Both the position numbers and the translations under genes were made by a program. A DNA stretch of 64,000 bases from Stagonosporopsis chrysanthemi (taxonomy: Eukaryota > Ascomycota > Dothideomycetes > Pleosporales > Didymellaceae): positions 124,001 to 188,000 of the forward strand of contig JAFISE010000052.1 of NCBI GenBank assembly GCA_022560025.1, written 5' to 3'. Below the pieces are notes generated by a model, which was given only the letters and a program-made list of their open reading frames with translations, had not been told where the DNA came from and searched no databases. Positions 34,647 through 45,086 of this stretch are shown here, piece after piece. The first letter of the stretch is position 1, and every line of letters starts with the position of its first letter.

Positions 34647-35210
34647 TTATGATGAAGTCTGTGAATACATTCCGCAACCTTTTGTGAAAGGACTTAGAAA
34701 AAGGGATCCATCCACCGTAGTACACGCTTTTGCGTCGAGTTGCGAAGCACTGACAAGGGTGAGCCTCTGGTTCTCATGCCATCGGATCTTGGTGACGGGT
34801 GCTGAAGACGCAAGTCGAGAGGCGGCGATACCATCAAACATCTCAACACGACCCGCAGCTTCATTTAGCCACGAAGCGTCACTCGCAGATAACGCAAGAA
34901 AGCTAGGCAAACTAGCAACCTGGGCATCATTTAGACTGTAAAACTTCTTTACATCGGCAGCTTCCTGAGGGACATGCTTGAGCGTGTAGCCATGCCCACA
35001 TCGGAAACACAGTCGCCGTAGCCGGAGCACATCCACGTAAGGCGCAAGATTTGTGCATGTAGCAGTGTCGCACGACTTTTGGCAGAGTGTGTTGAAAACA
35101 TCCGCGACGGTGTGGCGACGAGCCGCTTTGATCGCAACAGCCATCCGTATGACGTTCGCGGTCTGCTCACGGCGTACAATCTGACCTGTCAGCGTCGACT
35201 ACTTGGTTGG
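34647..35210 (-). CDS. Possible F-box-protein-like ORF or remnant
   Basis: The frame is open from about 35210; the first Met is at 35144 (165 residues). The segment around residues 40-60 (YVDVLRLRRLCFRCGHGY) and the following SLNDAQVASLPSFLAL stretch resemble the region after the F-box in many fungal F-box proteins, where a leucine/cysteine-rich strand precedes an xxELxxLPxF helix. No convincing N-terminal F-box is visible, so it may be a truncated remnant or a short unrecognised gene. The plus-strand frame at 34423-34941 lies across its 3' end. Confidence 0.35.
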
Positions 35211-35330
35211 AGAGTGACATTGAATTACCTTCGCAAATACTTGGACAGCGTTGGTGACGAGCTGCGCTTTACGGCAGACCGCGCGTAAGCCCAGGAACGA
35301 CTACGTCATGATTGTGCACTGTGATGGCGG

Positions 35331-35387
35331 TTGGAAAGATGAGAGTGGGTTGGAAAGATGAGAGTGGGTTAGAAAGATGAGAGTGGG
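35331..35387. repeat. 19-bp minisatellite, three copies
   Basis: Three head-to-tail copies of TTGGAAAGATGAGAGTGGG (the third with one change, TTAGAAAG) followed by a decayed fourth start. It lies between the F-box-like ORF and the AVO1 3' end. Confidence 0.85.
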
Positions 35388-35738
35388 TTGGAACGATTGT
35401 TGGATTCTGATATGACAGACCATTCTTGACTATGGCTGCTCATTGCCATTGAGGTATGTGTCTACTTGTCGGACCATCGGAGGTGCTGATTTACATGATG
35501 GAAATCGTATCTTGTAACCGAAGTGTAATTTGTTGTAATTGTCAAAAAACAACTGTGAAGCAACGTGACTTTAAGCCCAGTTGGATGTGCCAGCACCTGG
35601 GTCTTCGAAGGCGCCTGGCTTCTATGGTGAAGCTGTGTCTCAACCACGGCTTCGTGCGAAAACGTATCGCTGATGTGAATATCAAGCCAGATCCAACCAC
35701 AGGGGCTCCGGATGCTACTGCTCATCGGGGCAAGTGCT

Positions 35739-38303
35739 CTATACAATGCCCTCTTGGAACCGTTCAACTCCCTTCTTGATTTCCTTGACGATGTCTGCTG
35801 CCTCATCTGCGCTCGCAGCCTCGAAGTCGTACCTCTTCGTCTCCTTCTCTCTATACACCAGCAGTCTGACCGTCTTGGGATGCTTCTTGCTGACCTTGGT
35901 GCCTACCACGCTGCTAAAGTGGACTGTAGTGGTCTTGCCTTGCCCTTCGACAACTCCAGCGCGCCGTCCGGATTCACCGGGCATAATGTGTATATACTCG
36001 TTGTCAAGCGCAATGATGCGAGTCGTGGAGGATGCAAACGACATGGGCTGCTTACGAAGCACGACGTAGCGGCGGTAGTAGCCCGTCGACGTGAGTGATA
36101 GGGCGGAGGCGTCAATATTTCTCGCAAGGGGATGAATAAGTTGCTGCCCAGAGACGGCAGCATGTACCCTGTCACCCTTCTTGGTCTTCTTCGGCGCGCC
36201 GCCCGTGCTGATGATCAATGGTGCATTGGGAGAAGAGGAGCCAGGGCTGCCAGACAATCCCATGATGCCGTCTGAGATGAATCGTCGGCGCAGCAAATCG
36301 ACATCTGCATGCTTTCCAAGAGCCTCGACTGTACGGTCCAAAGGGGCGACTGTGGTAGACTGGCTGACCTTGAGTAGATACAATGCCTTGTCTAGATGCA
36401 AGTCGTGACACACTTTGTCGAAGATCTCGTCGATGTAGGTGTCAGTCGTGCATGGTACAGGTATGTGCTTGGTGTTGAAGTTCTCGTCCGTAAAGTGGAC
36501 GTTGACCGTTTTCGGCGCACCAGTACGGCTTGCAGCGTGCGATGAAGAGGTACTCGGCGCATCTGCAAGGGTACTTGTATCTTTTCGAGTTGCTTTCGGC
36601 GCAAAGGAGGGCCCGGTGATAGGGTTTCGGAAGCTTTTCGCGCGGCTAGGAGCTGGTTTGACTGGCGGCTTGATGGCAGGCTCTTCCTTCTCCTCGGGTG
36701 TGTCTTGCTGCGGAGGAACGGCAGCTGCCGCTTCTTGGCCGTAGATTGGTGTAACTTTATCGTTTTCAGCGACTTCGCGCTGTGAAGCTTCGACCAGAGC
36801 GAACTCGTCCCATGGCTTGTCTCGAGCCCGTGGACGCATGCCACGAGCGTTGTTAGAGGCGAAGTCCTTCAACGGCTTATTTCTTGTCAACGGAGGAAAT
36901 TCGTCATCGACCTCGTCATCATCCCACATACGCATGACCCAGCAATTGACGTTACACTTCTCAGGTGCCAGAGGTGGCTCTATTTTCTCCTCTTGGTAGC
37001 GATGCAGAGCGTAGCCCATGGCCTCCGCTACAGAGATAGCTTCGCCTTTGTCATTGAACTTTCTGATGAGAAGCTCAAGCGGCTTCAACGGCTTCGTAGA
37101 CCAGGGGCAGTAGAGTTTGAGGTAAAGAGGATTCGATTGAGCCTCACTGGCTGCGTTCCAAACAGCAAAGCGCTGCAAGGGGTTCGAGGGCTTTGAAGAC
37201 TTGGCTTGCAGTGCCTGCGTCAGGGCGCTCACAGGGAGTATAAAGCTAATCGGTCTGGGTGGTGGTAAGGCTTGCAGGGTTGGTTGTGAAAGTTCTCTCT
37301 TCCTGGGTGACTGATGGTTGAACGTGGTCAGGGCTGGAATCCCGGTAATATTGGCAGAGGGCGAAGAGTCAAGTGGGTGGCGGCTGTCGCCCATGAGCGA
37401 ACCGCTGTCTGCTGAGCCTGAAAACTCGGAGTCGAGGGAGCTGTCGGACTCGTTGCCCTCGTGCAAGGCCTCCAAACGCCCATTTGCCTCTTCGTCATCT
37501 TCTGCTATGCGCTTGGAGAGCAGCTGATGTGAGCTCGCCGCTTTCCGTACTTGCTTCACACGCCTCTTCTGGAAGCCCGAGTTGTCAAACTCGTTCTCTG
37601 AGGACATTTCGCTGCTGGTGATGGTGTCTCTACGGGCACGGCCCTTGACAGCATCTATGGTTCCAAGCGAGCCTCTTGGCAGCAGATTGTCGGGTGGCCG
37701 TGACGCTGAGGTGACCATGAGCGAGGGCTGGTCGCCATTATCAGCCAGCTTGTTGCGCAGCGCAGAGCCGCGGACGGGGGAGGAGCCGGAGCGTGTGCGC
37801 AGCGGCATCTTGGTGAACTTGATTTGGTTCGCCGGACGGTCACTAGCCTCGTCTTCGTCGCTCTCATCGCTCAGATCGCTGCTGTCGTCCTCCTCAAGCA
37901 GCTCCTTCCTCCGCCGCCGCTTCGCGTTCAGCGTTGGGCCCACTGTGTCGTTGCTCGCGCCGCCCGTGACCATGCCGCCCTCTTCCTCATCGTCGCCAAA
38001 GCCCTCGGGCGCCCGTAATCCAGCTGACCGTGGAGCCTGGAAATATTCAGAGGTGATGGCGGTCGGGATGGGCGGGGAGTAGGTGCGCTTGATGTCGGCG
38101 GGGTTGGGCGCCCAGCCTGCGGCGCGGAAGCCGACTTGGTTGAGGACGCTCGAGTTGACGTTGATCAGCCGCTCGCCGACGCCGTCCTTGATCGAGGACA
38201 GGTAGGCGGTGCGCAGCTGGTAGAGGACGAAGCTGCAGGCGTTAGCTGCGGCGCGCGCCGGGGCGACGGCGGCGGCTCACTCTTCATTTTGGAGGAGGGA
38301 CAT
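35739..38303 (-). CDS. AVO1: TORC2 subunit AVO1/SIN1
   Basis: Exon 1 is only 23 nt (38303-38281, MSLLQNE plus two bases). A GTGAGC...GCTAACGCCTGCAG intron leads to exon 2 (38232-35739), for 838 residues in all. The N-terminus (DFVLYQLRTAYLSSIKDGVGERLI) is the conserved SIN1 start. A Ser/Asp-rich region follows. The CRIM domain lies around SNPLYLKLYCPWSTKPLKPLEL and MRMWDDDEVDDEFPPL. A Ras-binding-like segment (TVNVHFTDENFNTKHIPV) and a C-terminal PH domain (YYRRYVVLRKQPM to FEAASADEAADIVKEI) complete it. It recruits substrates and membranes to TOR complex 2 at the plasma membrane. It is divergent from the PRCC gene. Confidence 0.92.
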
Positions 38304-38538
38304 GGCTGCGGCAGGCGTTCCGTGTCATGTCATTGCATTCAGAGGTAGTTCGACGTCTCCAGGCCAGCTGGAGGGGTGTCTCGAAGGTTGGAGGTGTGCA
38401 GTGTGGGGGTGGTGCCGGTGGACCCTGACCGTTTCACGCACCAGCACTGGTCGCGGCGATCAACCGCGGTAGTGTGTCGTCACCACGCTCCAAAACTTCG
38501 AGGCTTCTCACACGACACTCACAGGAGCCACCGCCGCC

Positions 38539-39765
38539 ATGAATTTGATCGCATACTCAGACTCTGAATCGGACGGCGAAGCGCCAGCCACCGCGCCTGC
38601 ACCGAAGGCTGCGCCCAAAGCATTCCAAAAAGTCGTCGACCGCTCGAATCCAGGCCGCATCAAGCTCAACCTGCCCGGCGCGTCTTCAGCCACTACCGCC
38701 AGAGACGACATTGAGTCTGAGGCACCACCGGCGAAGAAAGCGCGAATGGGCGCGAGTAGTGGGCTGGGTGGTTTCAACTCGATGTTGCCGGCGCCCAAGA
38801 AGGCTAACGTCAAAGCGCCAGCAGCAAGCGCAACCTCTGGGGGTAGAGGTCTTGGGAAGGGGTTGGGAGCTGGTATTAATCTGAGGACTGGCGCAGAGCC
38901 TGCTTTCAAGAGGGAGCCAAAGCTCGAGCTGGAAGAGTACGACGAGCAAGGCAACGTCATCAAGAAAGAGCCCATGAAGAAGGAAGATTTTCGGGCCATG
39001 TTGAATCTACCGGCACCGAAAACAGAGCAAAAGGTATCATCGAAAGTGGAGTCTCCTACACCAGCATCAGACGCAGCAGAAAGCGTACCGGCGCCCAAGC
39101 CAGCAGCTCCCAGATTCGTACCCATGTCGGTAGGCAAAGGCAAGAAGAAGAAGCCTGTAGCTCCACGTCCTACTTCAACCGCCACACAAGAAAGCAACTT
39201 GTCTGCGCCTGCGCCAGTTGCGGAAGCTCAAGTCCCGAGAAAACCAAAAGTATCGTTGTTCGGTGTCTCACAGGAAGCAGAGGGGCCGTCTAAGGAAACA
39301 TCAGGCGCTGCGTACCAGCCCATGATGTACGGGTTTGACGAGGATGAAGAAGACGATGACGGCCCTGTCGCAAACAGTGCTTCTGGTGGACAGCCGGCGC
39401 ATCATCCTGCACAATACGTGCCTACCGCGCCAGCACCCAGCGAGCTCACCAACATAGCGTCAGAGCTCAATCTGTCCGAGGCAGAGCGGCGGCAGCTTTT
39501 TGGAAAGAAGGGACGCAATGGGCCCGACTTCTCTTCTGCAAGGATTGTCGAATTTAACACAGATACCGAGTATGCACACAACGAGCAGCTGCGGCAACAA
39601 GGCGAACAAGTGCAGCACAACCCTCTCAAATCCATATCTGGCACTGGAAAGAACAGCTTGCGAAGCCTGGTCAGCAGTGCAACCACACAGAAGGACGCGC
39701 TCGAAGAGCACTTTGCTACAAGTCACAGGAACAAGAAAGAGGCCGGTAATCGATATGGATGGTAA
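38539..39765 (+). CDS. PRCC-domain protein
   Basis: A single-exon 408-residue protein. It begins MNLIAYSDSESDGE, the start shared by PRCC (papillary renal cell carcinoma/mitotic checkpoint regulator) homologues. It has acidic and Pro/Ala/Lys-rich disordered segments including FVPMSVGKGKKKKP. It ends with the conserved PRCC C-terminal domain (RRQLFGKKGRNG, IVEFNTDTEYAHNEQLRQQGE, SLRSLVSSA, NRYGW). PRCC proteins are nuclear and linked to splicing factors. It shares about 235 bp of divergent intergenic DNA with AVO1. Confidence 0.9.
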   Translation: MNLIAYSDSESDGEAPATAPAPKAAPKAFQKVVDRSNPGRIKLNLPGASSATTARDDIESEAPPAKKARMGASSGLGGFNSMLPAPKKANVKAPAASATSGGRGLGKGLGAGINLRTGAEPAFKREPKLELEEYDEQGNVIKKEPMKKEDFRAMLNLPAPKTEQKVSSKVESPTPASDAAESVPAPKPAAPRFVPMSVGKGKKKKPVAPRPTSTATQESNLSAPAPVAEAQVPRKPKVSLFGVSQEAEGPSKETSGAAYQPMMYGFDEDEEDDDGPVANSASGGQPAHHPAQYVPTAPAPSELTNIASELNLSEAERRQLFGKKGRNGPDFSSARIVEFNTDTEYAHNEQLRQQGEQVQHNPLKSISGTGKNSLRSLVSSATTQKDALEEHFATSHRNKKEAGNRYGW

Positions 39766-40344
39766 CACAACATTAGCAGTAAGAGTTTCTAGCGTGAGCC
39801 GAGCCAAGCGTCAGTTATTGGCAGGTTCCCAGGTAGTCACCTCGTTTCATACATGCCCTTGTCCCTCTTGTTAACGTGATGTCAGACTTTGGCAGCTCTC
39901 ACTTCTCCAATGGCTTCCTCAGCGATGTCTCGCGCCTCTCATGATCTTGGACATCTCGGACATGCTTCGGCCGTCACGTTTATCCTACTTCCCACTACAC
40001 CCAGCACACACACCTGCGACGTCGAAGAGCGACTATACACCACCATGGCGCTGATGCGGTGTATAGTACAGGCATCCTCTACACGTTATTTGCGATGATT
40101 TTGGAACGACTTTGTACTACTGGCGTTTGCTTGTTTGCCCTTCCAGGATAAAACGCGCCTTCACCTCGCTTGACGGAGCTCGCATGTTTACCCACAGCCT
40201 TTGCAAGTTTTGATCTCTCGACAACTCAACCTTTGGCGGCTGAGTGAGAGGTGGCAAGTATGTTGGTACCTTCAACCCTATGTATTTTGTTCGCTAACCG
40301 TCAGTTGGTTTGGCAAACCCCAACGGCTCCCTTTCTACCCTAAC
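39766..40344. other. Intergenic region with putative 5'-UTR intron
   Basis: About 580 bp between plus-strand genes. A plausible 47-nt intron lies at 40258-40304 (GTATGT donor, GCTAAC branch, GTCAG acceptor), 40 bp before the SET-gene ATG. The SET-gene frame happens to stay open through it from 40201, so an N-terminally extended start cannot be excluded. Confidence 0.45.
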
Positions 40345-41945
40345 ATGTCATCGACGTCCTCAACTGCTCCAGCCGCCCCGCAGCAAAGAGCTCTCGAGAC
40401 CAAGCTCGATGGACTCGCTCTGAACGCGGACAGCTGTAGGGAAGCAGAGGACAAGAGTGCGTCAGCTGCACAGGGCGTGAAGGAGAGACGGAAGAGGTAT
40501 AGAGAAAAGCAGCGTGCCAAGAGAAACGGTGAATCTGTTCCTGGTGATTCAGATTTGACAGTCACCAATGATGCCATCGAGCCTCGTGAAGCTGAGCCTG
40601 GCGAAGTCAATGATGCTCGCGCGCCGTCACAACCATCAGATGCAGAGACCATTGCCACCGAACCACTTATCCGGTCTCCGTTCGGGCGCACACTGTCGCA
40701 GCTTCCCACAGCTCCATTTATCAAGGTGCCTGTCTTGGCTCGTTATGACCTTCGCGACCTGCCCAGTGCTAGCGACAACAAGGACGACAACGATCGAGGG
40801 CTCTTTGCTAACCAGAAGATCAAGCGAGGCACACGCATCATCTCTGAGCGCCCCATCCTCACCCTCACGGCTCCCGGTGATCAACTCGATGAGCTGATGA
40901 CAGCTTACCAGAACCTCTCCAAGGCCAACCAGGAGCGGATCTGGAACCTACGGCCAGCAGCTCCAGAAGCGTCAGAACAGCTGGCGAACCTGCGCTTTCT
41001 CACTGACAGGCTTGCATTCGATCTTCAAAACATCATCTTCAAGCCAGCAGCAACCCGAACCACCGAGGAGCAGCAAATTCTTGACGAGATGCTGCCAAAG
41101 CTTGAAAACGCCATGAACGTCTGGAGAGTTGCCGCCCGCTGGCACGCGAACCGCTGCTCCATGACTGATCTGCCCATGGACAAACGTGCCTCCCTTCCTC
41201 GCGACAAACCCATCACGGGTCTCTTCATTCAGCGCGCGCACATCCGCCACTCTTGCGTGCCCAATTGTTTCGCCAGTTACGATAGCAATCTCGGCCGCAT
41301 GAACGTCCATGTCACTCGTGACATCGCCGCCGGGGAAGAACTGACCCTCTCCGCTTTTGCAGACAACATGTACTACAGCGTCGCCGAAGACCGCAAGGAG
41401 GAACTGAGTCTGTGGGGACTAACATGCGAGTGCGAGGCGTGCGACACCGAGCACCGCAACTTCAAAACCCACGAGGAAGCCCGCAAGCGCGCGCACACCC
41501 GCGCCGTCCTGCTCACCGACGTGTTGACACGCCTGGAGAAAGAAGACCTGACAGAGGTACGTCCTCACCTTCCAACCCCCCCTTTTCCTGCTCCCTTCGC
41601 ACTGACTGTCCCTCCTAGCACGAACTCAACAGCGCCCACGCCACCCTATTCGCCCTGATCCGTGGCCTCCAAGAAACAGGCTGCGAGAACCCAGAGCTCA
41701 TCCGCTGGCGCAACATCCTAGTCGACCGGATCCTGCCCGCGCGCGCGCTGATCGTGCCGGATAGCGAGAAAGTGCTTGCCTGGCAGGTGATCCTGATGCA
41801 CGCTACCGAGTGCGAGAAGATCGGCATGGCGTGTTACGGGGAGGATCGCGAGGAGGTGAGGGTCCTGCGGGTGACGAGGGAGGGGTGCGAGAATGTGGTT
41901 GAGACGATGAAGAAGGCGGTTGGAGAGGGATGGGAAGAGAAGTGA
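40345..41945 (+). CDS. SET-domain protein (SMYD-like lysine methyltransferase)
   Basis: Exons 40345-41556 and 41619-41945 give 512 residues. A basic N-terminus (KERRKRYREKQRAKRNGE) and acidic linker precede a SET domain. This opens with the DNDRGLFANQKIKRGTRIISERP segment, then has RHSCVPNCFASYD (the NHS/C substrate pocket) and AGEELTLSAF. A post-SET cysteine cluster GLTCECEACD follows. No MYND finger is visible in the insert, so it resembles the fungal SET-only group with TPR-like C-terminal helices. The target protein is unknown. The intron between DLTE and HELNSA has a GTACGT donor. Confidence 0.85.
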
Positions 41946-42197
41946 AGAGTAGAGGGGGGTTTAGCGGGGGACATGAGCTTTGGATGTTCTTAGAGAGTCT
42001 GCGGTTGGGAAGACTTCTCCCCTCGCTCTGGTGTCGTGTGTCAAGGACGCGCAATGTGACATGTCATGTGCTCTGGAATCTGCTATGCCCAAACACTTGT
42101 CTCTGCCAACTTCCCTTACGCCTCGCAGAAACCACTCCTCTTCGATTCCGGGTATCATGCTCCTCGTCACTCACTTCTTCACAACGGCAGGCATCCT

Positions 42198-43418
42198 TCA
42201 GCCGAGCGCCTCCTTCGCCTTCTTCGCCTCAGCCGCCTCCCTCTTCCTCTGCAAATACCTCTCCTTGGCACTGCTAATCTCGCCCTCAGTCTTGCGACTC
42301 TTGGCCTTCGCAACCAACGCCTCCTGCTCCGCAACCTCCTCATCCCGCTTCCTCTTCTGCGCCGCCTCGATCTGCTCCGCGACCATAGCCGTCTGGCGCT
42401 CGCGCTGTGCATGCTTAGCAGCTTTGGGCTGAAAGGTCAAGGGCGAGACAGCAGGTTTCGCCGCGTCTGCAGCAGCCGCCGCCGCCGACGCCCTGGGCGG
42501 TTTCGCGACGATGTTCAGCCCCGCGCTGAGGAGCTGGCGTTTATCGGCAATCTCGCCCGCGTCATTCAGCATGACGTCCTTGCCCTGCGCGCGCGCTTCC
42601 TCGGCGATCTGGCGCTCGCTCTTCTCCACCTCCACCTCGAGCTTCTCCCCGCGCGCGCTGGCCGCAGCCGCGTACGCCATGGCCTCTGCGTGCCGCTTCT
42701 CCTGCTCCAGCAGCATCTGCTTGTGGAACCCCTGCATGCCATGTTTGGCTTTCTGGCGCTCCTCCTCTTCAAGCCGCACGCGCTCCTCTTCCTCGGCGCG
42801 CCGCGCCTCTTCCTGCTGCGCCTTGTACGCGCCCGTCACGAACGCGTCTTTGTCGGCGAACTCGTCGCCTTCGGCTTCGCGCTCGCGGGCGAGCAGCTTG
42901 TCGCGCGCGCGCAGCTGGTCCTTCTTACGCTGCTCCGAGGCTGAGAAGAGGGCATCGATGTACTTCGGCTTGCGGGCCGCGGCGTCTGAGCGCGCGGCCG
43001 CGGCCATGGCGGATTGGCGCGCGTGCAGAGCATCGTAGGCAGAGTCGTAGTCGTAGAGCGAGGCGTCTTGCTGTGCGGCTTCGAGGGCGCGCTGCTCGGC
43101 TTCGAGGGCGCTGGCCGAGTAGCTGATGGTTGTCGGGTCGTCTGCTTTGGCTTTTGGCTTCTTGGTTGGTGGGGCAGGGGGTTCGCCTTTTTTTGGCTTC
43201 GGGGCACTGGGTTTCGAGGGTTCGGATGGGGAGGGGCCGAGATCGTCGAAGTTGAAGTCGCTGATTTCCTGGACGTTCGAATCTACGGCTTTTGCTTTGC
43301 CTTTGGGATCTTCGTCGTCGTCGCCGAGGAGGAGGGGTTTCTTCTTTTTGGCGAGCCCGGGCTTCGCGGGCCCGTTTGCTAGTTTGTTCTTCACATTGAG
43401 CCCGAACTTGAAGGACAT
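42198..43418 (-). CDS. NSRP1/CCDC55-like nuclear speckle splicing regulator
   Basis: A 406-residue single-exon protein from the Met at 43418 (MSFKFGLNVKNK). The middle contains the DUF2040 signature: DPTTISYSASALEAEQ, YDYDSAYDALHARQ, RKPKYIDALFSASEQRKKD, and a long Glu/Arg coiled coil with DAFVTGAYKAQQEE. The C-terminus has KERYLQRKREAAEAKK. Human NSRP1 binds mRNA and modulates alternative splice-site choice in speckles. An upstream Met at 43472 adds 18 uncharacteristic residues and is rejected. It is divergent from the NFKBIL1-like gene across about 220 bp. Confidence 0.9.
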   Translation of the reverse strand: MSFKFGLNVKNKLANGPAKPGLAKKKKPLLLGDDDEDPKGKAKAVDSNVQEISDFNFDDLGPSPSEPSKPSAPKPKKGEPPAPPTKKPKAKADDPTTISYSASALEAEQRALEAAQQDASLYDYDSAYDALHARQSAMAAAARSDAAARKPKYIDALFSASEQRKKDQLRARDKLLAREREAEGDEFADKDAFVTGAYKAQQEEARRAEEEERVRLEEEERQKAKHGMQGFHKQMLLEQEKRHAEAMAYAAAASARGEKLEVEVEKSERQIAEEARAQGKDVMLNDAGEIADKRQLLSAGLNIVAKPPRASAAAAAADAAKPAVSPLTFQPKAAKHAQRERQTAMVAEQIEAAQKRKRDEEVAEQEALVAKAKSRKTEGEISSAKERYLQRKREAAEAKKAKEALG

Positions 43419-43639
43419 GGTGTGTGTGGAATGGAGGTGTGACGGTCGTGGAAGTGGGCGCAAGAAGCCCACTCGCCAAGGCAGGCGCGCAACAACCAGT
43501 GAGATCGTCGCTTGCCCGCACCACCTCCGCCTTCTTTCGACGAATCTATGACTGCGCCCATCACTCCCACCAGCCCGACACTGCCAGCGCAGTCAAAGCC
43601 TCATGCACAACTGGACACTGCTGCACCGTAGTCCTCACC

Positions 43640-44680
43640 ATGGAGGACCGGGCTGATGACGTCCCCGCCGCGGACGCCTACACGACGGCCAAACCCTCCA
43701 AATTCCACTTCAAATCCTCATCCTCACGTCGCAAACACCGGCACGACCACTCAGACAATGACAAGACCCGTCATCGTCGTTCCTCTAAGCGCCACCGCTC
43801 AGACGACGACGTCTCCAGCCGTTCGCACCGCTCCTCGCGGCGCGAACATCGACATGAGCACTCGGACCGCCATCCAACCTCCACAACCGACGGCTCCTAC
43901 TACGACCCAACCTCGCGGCACCGCGAGTCTCTCTTCGATGAAGTCGACGCCCGCTCTCCCTCTGCAGATGCAGACACCTTCCGCGAGTCCCTCTTCGACG
44001 CGCTCGCCGACGACGAAGGCGCCGCGTACTGGGAAGGTGTCTACGGACAACCCATAAACATCTACCCCACATCGCGGCCCGGTCCAGATGGCAAGCTGGA
44101 ACGCATGAGCGAGGAGGAGTACGCCGAGTACGTGCGCGGCAAGATGTGGGAGAAGACGCACCAGCACATTGTGCAGGAGCGGGAGGAGAGGGAGAAGGCT
44201 CGGCGAGAGAGGAAGGCGCAGCGAGAGCGGTGGGACGAGGAGGGCGACAGGGAGGACAAGGAGAGGGAGAGTATCAGGGCGAGGATGGAAGAGAGTCTGC
44301 GCCGTGGCGAGGAGAGGAAGCGCGCAAAGGAAGCCGCGGCCAGTTGGGACCGCTACACAGCCAAGTGGGCGAAGCTGAGCAGCAACACTGCACCAGCTGA
44401 TACTGCGAACATAGACGCCGACGGGAACGTCGCGGACCTCATCCCCTGGCCCGTCCTGTCCGGCACCCCGAAACACATCAGCAAAGCCGAGATTGAGCGT
44501 TTTTTGCGCGCCGCGCCCACGTGGAAAGAAGACGCTGCTGCGCTGCTCAAGGCAGAGCGGGTGCGGTGGCATCCGGACAAGATGCAGCGGCGGTTCGGGC
44601 AGCGCATCGACGAGCAGACGATCCGCGACGTTACGGCCGTATTCCAGGTCATTGACCAGCTGTGGAGCGCGCGGCGGTAG
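43640..44680 (+). CDS. NFKBIL1-like protein
   Basis: A single-exon 346-residue protein. The N-terminal third is His/Arg/Ser/Asp-rich (SSRRKHRHDH, SSKRHRSDDD), as in RS-type nuclear proteins. A long Glu/Arg helix (VQEREEREKARRERKAQRE) follows. The conserved C-terminal module (ASWDRYTAKWAKL, IPWPVLSG, EIERFLRAAP, ERVRWHPDKMQRRFG) is shared with NF-kappa-B-inhibitor-like protein 1 homologues. The WHPDK motif superficially resembles a J-domain HPD, but there is no J-domain helix order. The human protein has been linked to splicing control; ankyrin repeats are absent here. Confidence 0.8.
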   Translation: MEDRADDVPAADAYTTAKPSKFHFKSSSSRRKHRHDHSDNDKTRHRRSSKRHRSDDDVSSRSHRSSRREHRHEHSDRHPTSTTDGSYYDPTSRHRESLFDEVDARSPSADADTFRESLFDALADDEGAAYWEGVYGQPINIYPTSRPGPDGKLERMSEEEYAEYVRGKMWEKTHQHIVQEREEREKARRERKAQRERWDEEGDREDKERESIRARMEESLRRGEERKRAKEAAASWDRYTAKWAKLSSNTAPADTANIDADGNVADLIPWPVLSGTPKHISKAEIERFLRAAPTWKEDAAALLKAERVRWHPDKMQRRFGQRIDEQTIRDVTAVFQVIDQLWSARR

Positions 44681-45086
44681 CATGGCACGTAACAATGCTA
44701 CACGAGTGGTGCAACCAAGTCGGCAGCAGTCGAGGTTGGGAGTCGCGCTTGAGCAGCTACAGAGCACCTACGCAAGATGGAGGCACAGTCGTGTGAAGCA
44801 GCGAATGTGTAGCTTATGCTAATGCTAGTCCGAGCAGCTGGTCTACAAAGTATACCTCCCTAACCAGATCTTTTCGAGCCAGGGAAAGATGAGAAAGAGG
44901 AAAACGCCCCATATGCCTGTAATGCTGGATATCGTGAAAAAAAAATGCAACGTGTATGTAATGCAAACGAGGGAAGAAAAGAAAAACCACCAATGCTGTT
45001 CAATGCAGTCTTTGCATCCAAACTCCCAACCCCCACCAAAAAGAACATACACATCGCTTCGTATATGTGATCGAAACATGTCAAAT
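44681..45086. other. Convergent 3' intergenic region
   Basis: About 400 bp between the ends of the NFKBIL1-like and CLC genes. AT-rich with an A8 run near 44938-44945, likely UTR sequence. Confidence 0.4.

Noticed and set aside
42066..42944. 292-residue plus-strand open frame opposite NSRP1
   Set aside because: Leucine-rich reverse of a Glu/Lys coiled coil; typical shadow.
44560..44590. HPD of WHPDK read as a DnaJ J-domain
   Set aside because: The surrounding helices do not follow J-domain order; the block matches the NFKBIL1 C-terminal module instead.
43799..44767. 322-residue minus-strand open frame opposite the NFKBIL1-like gene
   Set aside because: Leu/Pro/Arg-rich mirror of the His/Arg-rich coding strand; no independent support.
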